A DNA stretch of 55,476 bases, from contig WYEQ01000003.1 in NCBI GenBank assembly GCA_009904015.1, forward strand, positions 1 through 55,476, given 5' to 3'. Positions 16,161 to 24,765 of the stretch are shown here, in pieces. The stretch comes from Desulfurococcales archaeon (GTDB lineage Archaea > Thermoproteota > Thermoprotei_A > Sulfolobales > Fervidicoccaceae). The position numbers were made by a program, and so were the translations under genes. The first letter of the stretch is position 1, and each line of letters starts with the position of its first letter. The notes under the pieces were generated by a model. That model was not told the origin of the DNA. It was given only the letters and a program-made list of their open reading frames with translations, and did no database searches.

Positions 16161-16865
16161 AGAAATAAAGAAACCGGAACGTTTCCTGGACTTAACGGCG
16201 AAAAATTCGTCGGGCCAATAGCCAGGCTTTGGGTTAAAACTAATGATGACGCACAGTGCCTTGTACACGAAAAGAATTGCATCATCCCCGTAGGCAGAAA
16301 GAGCGCCTGTGTGTCTTATGCAAACATTGATGGCATGCTAAGGCATATTAGTGATGGCAAAATTAGCACTATGGAGAGCAGACCAATCGAGATAAAACTT
16401 CTATTTCACTACTGGCTTAACAGCACAGCTCTCACTTTATTAACCAGGAGTCGCAACTTTCATTGCCCATGGTGCCAGAATCACCGCTTGAGCTTCAGGC
16501 ATCCAAGAGCAAAAGACGAGAAAAATCCTTCCCAAAAGCTACTTGAGTTAGCAATGAGGAATAAAGATGAAGGGTTCAGCGCTGTCTTCAATTAGCCAAC
16601 GGTCAATTTCGATTACCCACTAGATTTCGCGGATATTTCAAGGAATAAAGGCTTGTATCTAATACTGGTCACGAGTGGTTACCAGACGCTTAGTGCAATC
16701 AAGGCCCTACTCGAGGCTGGATATGATGGTTGAAGCATAGATATCAAATGATGCCAAAAGATGACCAAAGCTTTCTTCAACATAGATCACAGCTTAGTTT
16801 TTAGAAACGCGAAAACAGTTCTGGATATGGGAGAACAAGTGGAGATGATTTACTTAATTGTCACA
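16161..16865 (+). pseudogene. Decayed radical SAM protein (PFL-activating-enzyme-like, COG1313/AmrS type)
   Basis: One frame gives a recognisable protein interrupted by stops. It includes 'GPIARLWVKTNDDAQC', a degraded Cys-rich lead, 'STMESRPIEIK', 'FHYWLNSTAL', the radical SAM core 'NFHCPWCQNH', a TAG at 16593 where Glu is expected in FN-E-PTV, 'LVTSGYQTLSAIKALLEAG', a TGA at 16731 where Trp is expected, a TGA at 16749 where Gly is expected, then 'DHSLVFRNAKTVLDMG' and 'EMIYLIVT'. There is no good start codon and the last third of the protein is missing. This is a clear dead gene; recoding is unlikely because three stops of two kinds occur and both ends are lost. Confidence 0.85.
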
Positions 16866-16880
16866 TTTAATCAAAACAAA

Positions 16881-17891
16881 CTACTCGGCTTTCTCCTTAT
16901 TCTCTATTAACCTCTTCTGTAAAGCAATTAATCTGAGCTCGAGTCTTTTAAGGTATAGTGACAGTATTCCCAGCGATATGCTCATTAGGCCTGTCAAGGT
17001 CATTATTATCGCGGCTAGCCCCTTCACGTAGTACTTTATTCCCGTGAAGAAGTAGTGGTAGCCGGTATATGCTCCTAAGATTAGACCTGGTATGAGGATT
17101 ACTCCCCCGATAATAAATATTGTTGATGCAGGGTTGTAGCGCCAGCTTAGCCTAAGCATATCCAGCGCTATATTGAAGCCATGAAGTGCTCTCAGCTTAG
17201 CCTTACCGCATCTCTTTCTATAAGTAATCGGCACCTCGCATACACTCCCGCCTGTCCCAGCAATGTGTGCCGCTATTTCGCTCTCAACACTAAATCCCTT
17301 GAACTCGAATAAAGCCCCAAACAACGAGTCTTTCTTCACTAGGTACATCCCGCTTAGGACATCCTTGAGGGCTGTCCCGAAAAGAGCATTGAAGAATATT
17401 GTTAGGAGCTTGTTTCCAAGCCTGTGCAGAGCCTGAATGTTTTCTTTGCCGTTTAGCCTCGCCCCTATAACCTCGTCGCAGCTTTTCTCAGCGGATGCGT
17501 GAAGCAGCCTCGGTATCTCGCCTGGAGGGTAGGTGCAGTCCCCATCCATCACTAATACGTAGTCTTTGTCAGCGTGCCTGATGCCCGTTCTGATGGCGTC
17601 AGCCTTCCCCCTCCCCTCTTGTATAACAACGACCGCGCCTTTCTCCCTAGCTATCTCCCTCGTCCTATCAACGCTGTTTCCATCAACGACTATCACGTTT
17701 CTCAGAGGCACTCCTACTTCAGCCAGCTCATCTAGAACCCTGCCTATGCCCTGCTCCTCATTGAGTGTGGGTATAATGACGTTGATGTCGCTTAGACTCG
17801 GGTAATCGTTGTCTTCTCTACTAATATTGTTCATGAGGTGAAGCACCAAGCAAAAAGATGAGGCTAGTGATACTAAAAAAATTATATGCAT
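16881..17891 (-). CDS. GT2 glycosyltransferase, dolichyl-phosphate glucosyl/mannosyltransferase-like
   Basis: 336 residues. A short N-terminal hydrophobic segment is followed by a GT-A domain: 'DINVIIPTLNEEQGIGRVL', 'VIVVDGNSVDRTREIA', 'GRGKADAIRTGI' and 'DYVLVMDGDCTYPP'. Two C-terminal transmembrane helices (about 245-270 and 280-310) and a basic tail complete it. This is the DPM1/DPG synthase group, which loads a sugar from a nucleotide donor onto dolichol phosphate for N-glycosylation. It borders the surface-protein region and may serve S-layer glycosylation. Substrate unproved. Its 3' end abuts the radical SAM relic. Confidence 0.85.
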   Translation of the reverse strand: MHIIFLVSLASSFCLVLHLMNNISREDNDYPSLSDINVIIPTLNEEQGIGRVLDELAEVGVPLRNVIVVDGNSVDRTREIAREKGAVVVIQEGRGKADAIRTGIRHADKDYVLVMDGDCTYPPGEIPRLLHASAEKSCDEVIGARLNGKENIQALHRLGNKLLTIFFNALFGTALKDVLSGMYLVKKDSLFGALFEFKGFSVESEIAAHIAGTGGSVCEVPITYRKRCGKAKLRALHGFNIALDMLRLSWRYNPASTIFIIGGVILIPGLILGAYTGYHYFFTGIKYYVKGLAAIIMTLTGLMSISLGILSLYLKRLELRLIALQKRLIENKEKAE

Positions 17892-18003
17892 AGTTAACTA
17901 TAAATTATTCTGCATAAAAGCATAGCAAGCGCGTGCTCGCGGAACTTAGTGGACACTAAACAAGCGTGACTAACAGATGAATAGTTGATGGAGGACTGAT
18001 GTT

Positions 18004-18474
18004 TTGCGCGTGAACATATTACTCGTTGCTTTGGCTGCATTTTTCCTAGCTTCAGCTCTGCTCGTCGTGCATCCTCATGCTCTTAGCAACGAGGCTTTAG
18101 GCATCATGAGCGATGTGCTGGGCAAGATACAGCTTCTGGAGTCAAGGAAAGTCAACGTTAGTGATTATGTGCGTATGCTGGATGAGGCGGCGCGGGAGTA
18201 TCAGGTCTGTGCTCGGAGTGATGGCCAGAGCTGCGATGAAGAACTGATAGGGAAGCTCCAGGCCCTGAGCGAGGAGCTCGACAAGGCGATTGCCGGTAGC
18301 GAATCCACCTATTACGTATACGTAGCTAGGAAGGTAGCCGTTGGCGCGGCGCTAGCATCGATCCCCATCGCTACGTATGTTCTCCTGCCATGGCTGATTA
18401 GCTACGCCTGGCTCAGGACGAAAGCTAAGTGGGTAGTACTACCGAGAGGAGGGAGAAAGAATGATAATAGATGA
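18004..18474 (+). CDS. Two-helix membrane protein, unknown
   Basis: TTG start with GGAGG upstream (17991-17995); 156 residues. N-terminal hydrophobic helix (6-24), then an external alpha-helical part with two cysteines (CARSDGQSC), then a second membrane helix (about 108-135) and a basic end. It overlaps the next gene by 14 bases. First gene of a three-gene plus-strand unit with the DUF1616-related pair. Function unknown. Confidence 0.7.
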   Translation: MRVNILLVALAAFFLASALLVVHPHALSNEALGIMSDVLGKIQLLESRKVNVSDYVRMLDEAAREYQVCARSDGQSCDEELIGKLQALSEELDKAIAGSESTYYVYVARKVAVGAALASIPIATYVLLPWLISYAWLRTKAKWVVLPRGGRKNDNR

Positions 18475-18949
18475 GGAGGTATTCGCCGTCATCATCGCTA
18501 TAGCCATAGTGACCAGCGCCCTGGGGGTATCCTTATCAGTGCTTCCTAGGCGCGGTGAGCCCTTCGAGGCGATAGGTCTGCTGAACGAGAAGGGGCTCAT
18601 AGGGGATTACCCATCCGTTCTCCCAGCGAACTCCACGCTCAGGCTGAACATATATGTATATAACCACGATGGCAAAGCCGAGCTATTCATGGTTAAGATT
18701 TTCATAGTTGAGAGAGGGATACTCCCATCAAACACTACTTGGCTGAACACAACGCCCGTGGATACCTTACTAGTGGTTCTCTCGGACCAGGGAAACAGCA
18801 CGTTGCCCTTCGAGGCGAGGCTGAGCGTTCCACCAGGCCAGTACGCTTTTGTCGCTGAGCTGTGGAGGCTTGAGCCAACCAACTCATCGTTTATCTACAC
18901 GGGGAGATGGGTGCATCTATACTTCAATGTCACTGCTCCTCTCGGGTGA
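18461..18949 (+). CDS. Membrane-anchored extracellular protein resembling the DUF1616 C-terminal part
   Basis: 162 residues. One N-terminal membrane helix (about 7-28), then a beta-sandwich-like external domain with 'LPANSTLRLNIYVYNHDGK' and 'LSVPPGQYAFVAELWRL'. The segment 'IGLLNEKGLIGDYPS' followed by a statement of stability and 'N..G' is typical of the extracellular half of DUF1616 proteins. The gene after it encodes the membrane half, so a protein that is usually one chain appears split, with the order reversed. Overlaps both neighbours. Confidence 0.65.
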   Translation: MIIDEEVFAVIIAIAIVTSALGVSLSVLPRRGEPFEAIGLLNEKGLIGDYPSVLPANSTLRLNIYVYNHDGKAELFMVKIFIVERGILPSNTTWLNTTPVDTLLVVLSDQGNSTLPFEARLSVPPGQYAFVAELWRLEPTNSSFIYTGRWVHLYFNVTAPLG

Positions 18950-18953
18950 TTCC

Positions 18954-19514
18954 ATGAGGACTAAAGAGAGAAAAACGCTTGGAGAAGCCGCGGGGGAAAT
19001 GCTTGTTGGTAAAAAGGGCCGTAGCAGATACGCTGAGGCATGGAGGCTTTACCAGAGGTGGGCCAGGGGAGAGTTCGATATAGTTGACCCAAGCCCGCCT
19101 AGGAGCCTAGCCGGGTATTTGGCTAGAATTGACCACTCCCTCTGGCTCTACACCTCCCTAAGCATCATGCTCATAACCATAGCGTTGGTGGAGGTCACAG
19201 AGAGTATACCCTATGCCTTGCCTCTAAGATACTTCTTCGGCTCGCTCTTCGTTCTCTTCCTGCCCGGATACGCTTTAGTAGAGGCCCTCTACCCAGATGA
19301 AAGGGAGCTCGCCCCCCTCGAGAGGCTCGCTCTTTCGATCGGCCTAAGCCTAGCGGTCGTTCCCCTCATAGGCCTCCTGCTCAACTACACTCCCTGGGGC
19401 ATAAGGCTTGAGCCGGTGATGGCTAGCTTAGCTGTATTTACGCTGATTATGCTTATGGTGGCTTCCTACAGGAAGCAGAGGCTCGCGTTGCTTAAGGCAT
19501 CAGCTATCAGTTAG
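18954..19514 (+). CDS. DUF1616 membrane domain protein
   Basis: The ATG at 18954 is chosen because GGGTGAT (18944-18950) lies just before it, although the frame is open further up; 186 residues. A basic, soluble N-terminus of about 70 residues precedes four membrane helices. The stretch 'FVLFLPGYALVEALYP' then 'LERLALSIGLSLAVVPLIG' and 'LLNYTPWGIRLEPV' is the DUF1616 signature. DUF1616 proteins are common in archaeal envelope and glycosylation loci but have no proven role. Confidence 0.85.
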   Translation: MRTKERKTLGEAAGEMLVGKKGRSRYAEAWRLYQRWARGEFDIVDPSPPRSLAGYLARIDHSLWLYTSLSIMLITIALVEVTESIPYALPLRYFFGSLFVLFLPGYALVEALYPDERELAPLERLALSIGLSLAVVPLIGLLLNYTPWGIRLEPVMASLAVFTLIMLMVASYRKQRLALLKASAIS

Positions 19515-19550
19515 AGAGGAAAAAAGTTGTTTATACGAGGCTATAAAAAA

Positions 19551-20000
19551 CTAGTGGTATGGCAGGTAGCCAAGCATGTAAAGTAGGTAAACCCTACCAT
19601 CAAGGGTCGGGTAATTAACGAGCTGCGGTCCATATAGAGCCTCAAGCACACTCAGCAAAGCGCTGGCCACGGGCCCCGGGAGCTTGGGGGGATCAATGTT
19701 TATCAATCCAGCCTGTTTGAGAATGATGTACACATCAGCTATGTTGACCACAGTGTCGTTGTTCAGGTCGTACTTGACTCCAACTTGGCCCGCTGGCAGG
19801 CCTGTCAGCAGGTTTGTTCCCAGTTCTTGTATGAGCTGCTTCGCTGTATCCCTCGCTGTCTGCCACTCCGCTGGAGGCACGAATGCATAGTAGTAATAAG
19901 TGGTGGAACTAGCGACCGTTGGCATTACTGTAATCATGCCTATGAGAACAAGGGCTACCAGGGCTACTGACAACATGATTGCTTTGTGTATGTTCCTCAA
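19551..20000 (-). CDS. Secreted protein with a dockerin-like calcium-binding repeat
   Basis: TTG start; 149 residues. Signal peptide or anchor in residues 6-30. Near residue 80, 'DLNNDTVVNIADVYIILKQ' matches one half of a type I dockerin (Asp-x-Asn-x-Asp-x-x-Val-Asn-x-x-Asp), an EF-hand-like calcium loop followed by a helix. Only one clear copy is seen, against two in cellulosomal dockerins; a second, weaker copy may lie near 'TLDGRVYLLYML'. It could dock to a cohesin-bearing surface protein. No cohesin is recognised in the window. Confidence 0.7.
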   Translation of the reverse strand: MRNIHKAIMLSVALVALVLIGMITVMPTVASSTTYYYYAFVPPAEWQTARDTAKQLIQELGTNLLTGLPAGQVGVKYDLNNDTVVNIADVYIILKQAGLINIDPPKLPGPVASALLSVLEALYGPQLVNYPTLDGRVYLLYMLGYLPYH

Positions 20001-20071
20001 TCCAGAGCACCTTCAATAACAGATATATGTGTTCATGTTACTTATAAAACTAGTGTTCGTAATTGCCTTTT

Positions 20072-21790
20072 TCATCTAGGGACAGCGTTCAACGAGAAGT
20101 AGAGCGCCACTGCGAGCATGTAGAGCATCAGTGAGTAAGCGAGCCTCTTATCCAGCCTTGACAGGGCGTAAGCTGCCGGTATCTGTATAGGCACGTTGAC
20201 CATGAGCCTCGAAACAAAAGTCATGTCCGGAGAAACGAGGAGGAGTATTGGGAGGGAGAGAGACATGATAGCTAGGGAGGGATCCCCCCTCCTATCAGCA
20301 ACCAGTAACACGGCCCCAACAAGGCCCAGCAGAAGCAGAAGCGGGTTTGAAAGGGTTCCCCACAGGTATATGCTCAGCGCTCTCTCTATTCCCCCTATCT
20401 TTTCCGTGATGGTGTAGGGATCGTTCTTCTCAATGATCCTCATGACCGACTGTGTTATGGCTGAAGGCGTGTCCCCGAGCATGTATGAGTAGATGTAGAG
20501 GGAAACTATTATCGGGACAGCTATCACGGCCAGGCACACAAGCCTGTTCTTAATGCTCCCTCCCCTTGGGCCTAGGATTACCCAGGCAATTATTGCTGGT
20601 GCTATCTGAGCCCAGCTCCACAGGTGAAGCATTGATGACGCTAGGAGAAGAAGCGATGCTAGCAACGCTCTAGGCAGGCTTGGCTTGGCCAGGATAGCCA
20701 TGGCGAGGAAGAGGACTGCCAGGTTAAGCTGGTTTGCCTGGAGGCCCCCGTACACGAAAGCAAGCGTCTGGTACCCCACAGCTGTTAGGAAGGCGGCGAT
20801 GCTAGCTGTTCTACCGTCGTAGAGTTGCCTTGCCAGGGCCCACACGCTTGCTATCAGTATGGGTGTCCACAGCCAGCCACTGATGGTCGCGGTTGCCGTG
20901 GAGCTGTACCCGGTTATCCTGTGCAGGGCGTACAGTACAAGCATGTATAGGGGCCTATCCGCGAGCCTCGTCGGGCTCGACGAGAAGGCCTCCCTGAGGG
21001 GGCTTGGGCTACTCGTGAGTTTCTCGAGGAGCTGAGCGTAGAGCGGTATATCGGTTGTCGCTACAAGTGCTCCAGGGTTAGCGACCCTCGTGTAGGGCAG
21101 CATATAGACCAGCAGGCCAGTTACGATGGATAGGAGCAACAGGGGCCTATCGCTCCTCCCCTCAACTTGCCCCGATTCTCCTAGCAGGGCTGCGGATGCA
21201 AACGCGACTATCGCTATGGATAGAGATGCCAGGATAAGGTAGCCTGATGCTGGCTGCGGAGCCATGTATACGTAGAGGGGCAGGTTGAGCCTCAAGAACC
21301 TCTCCCCAAGCAGGAGCTGCGATGCGCAGAGAATCAGTAGCCAGGTGGAGATTATAGCTATGGCTGATGAGGCGGCCCTGAAGCTCTTAGTCGATGGTAT
21401 CTTCCACGCCAGAACCAGGCCTAGAGCTATCAACGCGAGTACGCTGAGGAAGAGGAAGCGAACCTGAAGCAAAGAGAGGATCGGGGGGACAAGCAGTACT
21501 AAGTAGGCCTTGCTCGGGGGCCATGGGGGACGCGAGCGAGGAGCAACGAGCATGAGAGCCACCGATAAAGCAATTATGGCCACGTCGTACAGCAGGCTCC
21601 ACGAGACAGGCAGAGGCACGCTCGCCCTGTTCACAGGCACAAGGGGCTCAGTTTCCAGGAGGATCCCTACCCTCGCTGATAAGAAAACGAAAAGAAAAAG
21701 AGCCAGGAAAACATAGATATCGCTCCTATCCCTCCAGCCAAGCCACCTCGACACGAATCTCCTCAGCCCTCTCTCCTCGGCTTCCAACAA
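20072..21790 (-). CDS. Polytopic membrane protein, possibly GT-C-type glycosyltransferase
   Basis: The frame is open up to 22015, but I prefer the TTG at 21790, which has GGTG five bases upstream; the longer N-terminus is Cys-rich, unlikely sequence that would overlap the S-layer promoter. 572 residues with about 13 transmembrane helices. A loop after the first third reads 'TTDIPLYAQLLEKL', with an acidic residue placed as in GT-C sugar transferases, followed by a Pro-Leu-rich helix pattern. It may be a lipid-linked-sugar transferase serving the neighbouring surface proteins. This is inference; no firm family match. Confidence 0.6.
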   Translation of the reverse strand: MLEAEERGLRRFVSRWLGWRDRSDIYVFLALFLFVFLSARVGILLETEPLVPVNRASVPLPVSWSLLYDVAIIALSVALMLVAPRSRPPWPPSKAYLVLLVPPILSLLQVRFLFLSVLALIALGLVLAWKIPSTKSFRAASSAIAIISTWLLILCASQLLLGERFLRLNLPLYVYMAPQPASGYLILASLSIAIVAFASAALLGESGQVEGRSDRPLLLLSIVTGLLVYMLPYTRVANPGALVATTDIPLYAQLLEKLTSSPSPLREAFSSSPTRLADRPLYMLVLYALHRITGYSSTATATISGWLWTPILIASVWALARQLYDGRTASIAAFLTAVGYQTLAFVYGGLQANQLNLAVLFLAMAILAKPSLPRALLASLLLLASSMLHLWSWAQIAPAIIAWVILGPRGGSIKNRLVCLAVIAVPIIVSLYIYSYMLGDTPSAITQSVMRIIEKNDPYTITEKIGGIERALSIYLWGTLSNPLLLLLGLVGAVLLVADRRGDPSLAIMSLSLPILLLVSPDMTFVSRLMVNVPIQIPAAYALSRLDKRLAYSLMLYMLAVALYFSLNAVPR

Positions 21791-22028
21791 GCGAGCACCA
21801 CGCCTAGCTATACATGAAGAATAAATACGTAATAAACCTGAGCAACCAACACAGCTATCCGCACCGAAGCACTGACAAAACCGGCAAGGATTATTCAATA
21901 ATCGCGAAAGGCACATATAGATTAATAAATAGTAGACCCGTAAAATTCGTTGAGAACAAAGAACGCTTTGGATAACAAATCTTTCATGGCTACATCGATT
22001 GATTTTTGTATACATTTGTAGTCAAACA

Positions 22029-22038
22029 CATTATAACC
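22029..22038 (+). promoter_or_regulatory. TATA-like element of the S-layer gene
   Basis: ACATTATAAC, about 60 bases before the chosen ATG at 22093. A second candidate, TTTGTATACATTT, lies at 22000-22012. One of the two should drive the highly expressed array protein. Confidence 0.4.
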
Positions 22039-22092
22039 CTCCCCAGCAAAATAGACAAAACAAGGGGAAACCCCCGACTAGAGGGAAAAAGT

Positions 22093-24585
22093 ATGAACAA
22101 AACAAAAATCCTGAGCTTAATACTCGTAGCTCTATTGGTACTCCCATTATCGCTAACGGGAAACCTCGCTAGGGCCCAAATACTTAGCGTAAACACGCCT
22201 GTTGACCTATCAACAGAACTGCAGGTAACCAATACGGGAAGCTCTGCCGTTAACCTAAGAGTCATTGCAGTTGAGATTAACAAGGAGATAACTCTCCCTC
22301 TCGGAGCCGGAGCTACAGAAACCATTATTTTGACTTACAGCCTAACCCCAGCGGCCAACGCGACGCTGAAGACATTCTGGCTCAACAGACCAGTTACATT
22401 CGTCATTGAGGCCAGGGATCCCTCCACGAACGCTGTTGTCGATGCAAAAGTAGTAGCTATGCAAGACTACCCACCAGTGCTATCCGGTAACGCTACTTAT
22501 GCATTGATCGCCAACATAAGCACGACCGTTATAAAGCTCAACCTGACTGATAACGATCTCAACGACTACGGTGATAGCCTGAGCGATAGCTTTGGTGCAC
22601 CAGTTTTCAAGGACCAGCTGCTGAGGTTCTCCTATGGACAAGTAGTATTCGAGGTCCTGGTTAACGGCCAGCCAGCTATTGCTAATGCTACGTCCTATCT
22701 GCTCTTCGATGAACAAGCACCAGGACAGTTCTTCATGGACTTCCCATTAAGCCTAATTAAGTACACGTTTAGCGTTGGAGACAAGATAACGTTTAAGGTA
22801 ACCGATTACTACAGTGGCAAGACGGCGACCTTCGATGTGGAGGTTGTTAGCGTCGTCCCAATTAGCCTGAGCCTTGACAGGGACACGTACCCGTTGCCCA
22901 ACGGTGGCGCGTTCACGGTATACGTTAAGGTCACGGACCCCAACGTGACATCATCCTCTGTTAATGTGGACTACTATGTTGAGCTGTGGAACGGCACAAG
23001 ACCAGCAGCACTAACAGGCACTGCCACCCTATCATTAACAACGGCATGGACGTTCCAGGGAAGCTTCTCCCTCAACCTAGCTGCAGTTACAAGCGACCTA
23101 CAAATATTTACTGGAGCAAAGCTGGTTGTGAAGTATACAGCTTCCGATGGTCAGGACAGAGTATTTACTGCCTACATAAGGCCCAGCACAGCTGTCCTGC
23201 AGGTATCAAAACTAAGCGTTAAGGTCAATGATACAGTAACGATCACGCTTATAGAGCCAGATGCCAACATTGACAGTGCAGCTAACGACACGGTGACGCT
23301 TAACCTCGCTGGCAAATCTGCACCGACACTAACTCTGAGGGAGACCGGCCCCAACACAGGAGTGTTCGTTGGAACATTCAGGATAGGAGCAGATGCACCC
23401 TTTGACAAGGTCAATCCAAACGCTTTGCCGAAGACGTTCACTTTAAGCTACACTGATGAGTACACGGCTGCGACAAGCGTAACGTACAAGAGAAGCGCTT
23501 CACTAAGCCAGACAATAAGGGTTGAGCCAACAACAGCCAAAGTATGGGTAGGAACACTGACGGAGGAGGTAACACAGATAGGCCCATACACGTCTATAAC
23601 GATATACTTCGAGGACCCAGACTACGCTCTAGTAGAAACAACACTTACATTATCAACCCCGATAATCATTAGGACAGGGCTAGGCGACGAGCTACAGGTA
23701 ACATCACTGACAAGGGTATCAGGCAACGTATTCAAGGCGACCGTGCAGGTTGAGTATGCAACGGCACCCGACACTACTGATACAAAGCTACAGGTGAAGG
23801 TGCCCGATACAATAATGGTAAGGGCAGTTGACCCATGCAGCGCTGACGGGACACCAGCAGTGTTCCTCAAATATGTAGCTGTCAGAGCATGGGATGGACA
23901 GCTTGCGATACTTCCAGCAAAGCCTTTCTACAACGACAAGGATGACATTGTGATAAGAGTGACAGACCCAGACAGGAACACTGACCCAGCCACAAGAGAG
24001 ACTGTAACTGTAACATTCAAGTCATCCAGCGACCCGATAGGAACAACCATTACACTGGTGGAGACCGGCCCCAACACAGGCGTGTTCGAGGCTCCATACA
24101 CGATTGACACAAGCACCTACCCGCCATTCCTAAGAGTAGGCGACACGATGATATTTGAGTACAGAGATGCTCTAGCAGCTGATGGAACAGCCAAGGTAAC
24201 ATCAAAGGTAGAAGTACCACTAGGATTTGTGACGGCAACCCCGATAAGGCCCGGAGCCCCAGCGGCAGTTAAGTTCCTTGACATTATGGGTAACGAGGTC
24301 GCGCCAAAGGTTGGTCAACCAACACTAATACAGATACCCGTGAGCAACGCTGACACAACAAGGTCAGTTACAACGGACGTCATAATTGTGTTCTACGACG
24401 CTAACAACGTGCCCGTAGGCTTAGCCTACGGCAGGATAACGCTGGGAGCAGGCGCTAGCGGCACAGCCATTGTTGGATGGCTGCCCAGCCTAGCAGGGAC
24501 ATTCACAGCCAAGGTGTTCTTCTGGGACCTTGCTAACAAGTTGCCACTAAGCGAGGAGCCACTCTTACTAACAGTCACAGTTTAG
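22093..24585 (+). CDS. S-layer array protein (SlaA-like role)
   Basis: ATG at 22093 chosen because it starts a clean signal peptide ('MNKTKILSLILVALLVLPLS', cut after ARAQ); the frame is open further upstream. 830 residues, Thr/Asn/Asp-rich, almost all beta, very few Cys, and no C-terminal membrane helix. Two homologous modules hold 'ETGPNTGVF' in each, 240 residues apart, together with 'TDPDRNTDPA' or 'IEPDANIDSA', which look like calcium-binding Asp loops. Codon use is even and polished, as for a highly expressed gene. The next gene encodes a coiled-coil anchor, as in the SlaA/SlaB arrangement of Sulfolobales. Identity as the main S-layer protein is inferred from layout. Confidence 0.78.
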   Translation: MNKTKILSLILVALLVLPLSLTGNLARAQILSVNTPVDLSTELQVTNTGSSAVNLRVIAVEINKEITLPLGAGATETIILTYSLTPAANATLKTFWLNRPVTFVIEARDPSTNAVVDAKVVAMQDYPPVLSGNATYALIANISTTVIKLNLTDNDLNDYGDSLSDSFGAPVFKDQLLRFSYGQVVFEVLVNGQPAIANATSYLLFDEQAPGQFFMDFPLSLIKYTFSVGDKITFKVTDYYSGKTATFDVEVVSVVPISLSLDRDTYPLPNGGAFTVYVKVTDPNVTSSSVNVDYYVELWNGTRPAALTGTATLSLTTAWTFQGSFSLNLAAVTSDLQIFTGAKLVVKYTASDGQDRVFTAYIRPSTAVLQVSKLSVKVNDTVTITLIEPDANIDSAANDTVTLNLAGKSAPTLTLRETGPNTGVFVGTFRIGADAPFDKVNPNALPKTFTLSYTDEYTAATSVTYKRSASLSQTIRVEPTTAKVWVGTLTEEVTQIGPYTSITIYFEDPDYALVETTLTLSTPIIIRTGLGDELQVTSLTRVSGNVFKATVQVEYATAPDTTDTKLQVKVPDTIMVRAVDPCSADGTPAVFLKYVAVRAWDGQLAILPAKPFYNDKDDIVIRVTDPDRNTDPATRETVTVTFKSSSDPIGTTITLVETGPNTGVFEAPYTIDTSTYPPFLRVGDTMIFEYRDALAADGTAKVTSKVEVPLGFVTATPIRPGAPAAVKFLDIMGNEVAPKVGQPTLIQIPVSNADTTRSVTTDVIIVFYDANNVPVGLAYGRITLGAGASGTAIVGWLPSLAGTFTAKVFFWDLANKLPLSEEPLLLTVTV

Positions 24586-24608
24586 TAAGTAACCACAAAT
24601 CAATAATC

Positions 24609-24615
24609 TTTTTTT
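24609..24615 (+). terminator. Oligo-T terminator after the S-layer gene
   Basis: Seven T in a row 23 bases after the stop, followed by more T-rich DNA to 24660. This is the usual archaeal terminator type. It could lower transcription into the anchor gene and set the array-to-anchor ratio. Confidence 0.55.
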
Positions 24616-24765
24616 AAACCATATTCCTAAAAATTTTCTTGGTTTCTTTCTTTCACTATACTTGGTCTCTTTTAAATTCTCTAGTTTCTAAGTAAGAAGT
24701 TAGCTTTGGAAATAGTTTTTTATTAAGTAAAACCAAAGTATAGTTGCAAAAGTGGTGAGTAACTC

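Noticed and set aside
16593-16751. Selenocysteine or other recoding of in-frame stops in the radical SAM relic
   Set aside because: Two different stop codons occur, the TGA sites correspond to Trp and Gly in the family, and start and end are missing.
21791-22015. N-terminal extension of the polytopic membrane protein
   Set aside because: The extra 75 residues are Cys-rich and unlike a membrane protein start, they would overlap the S-layer promoter region, and a TTG with a good ribosome site exists at 21790.
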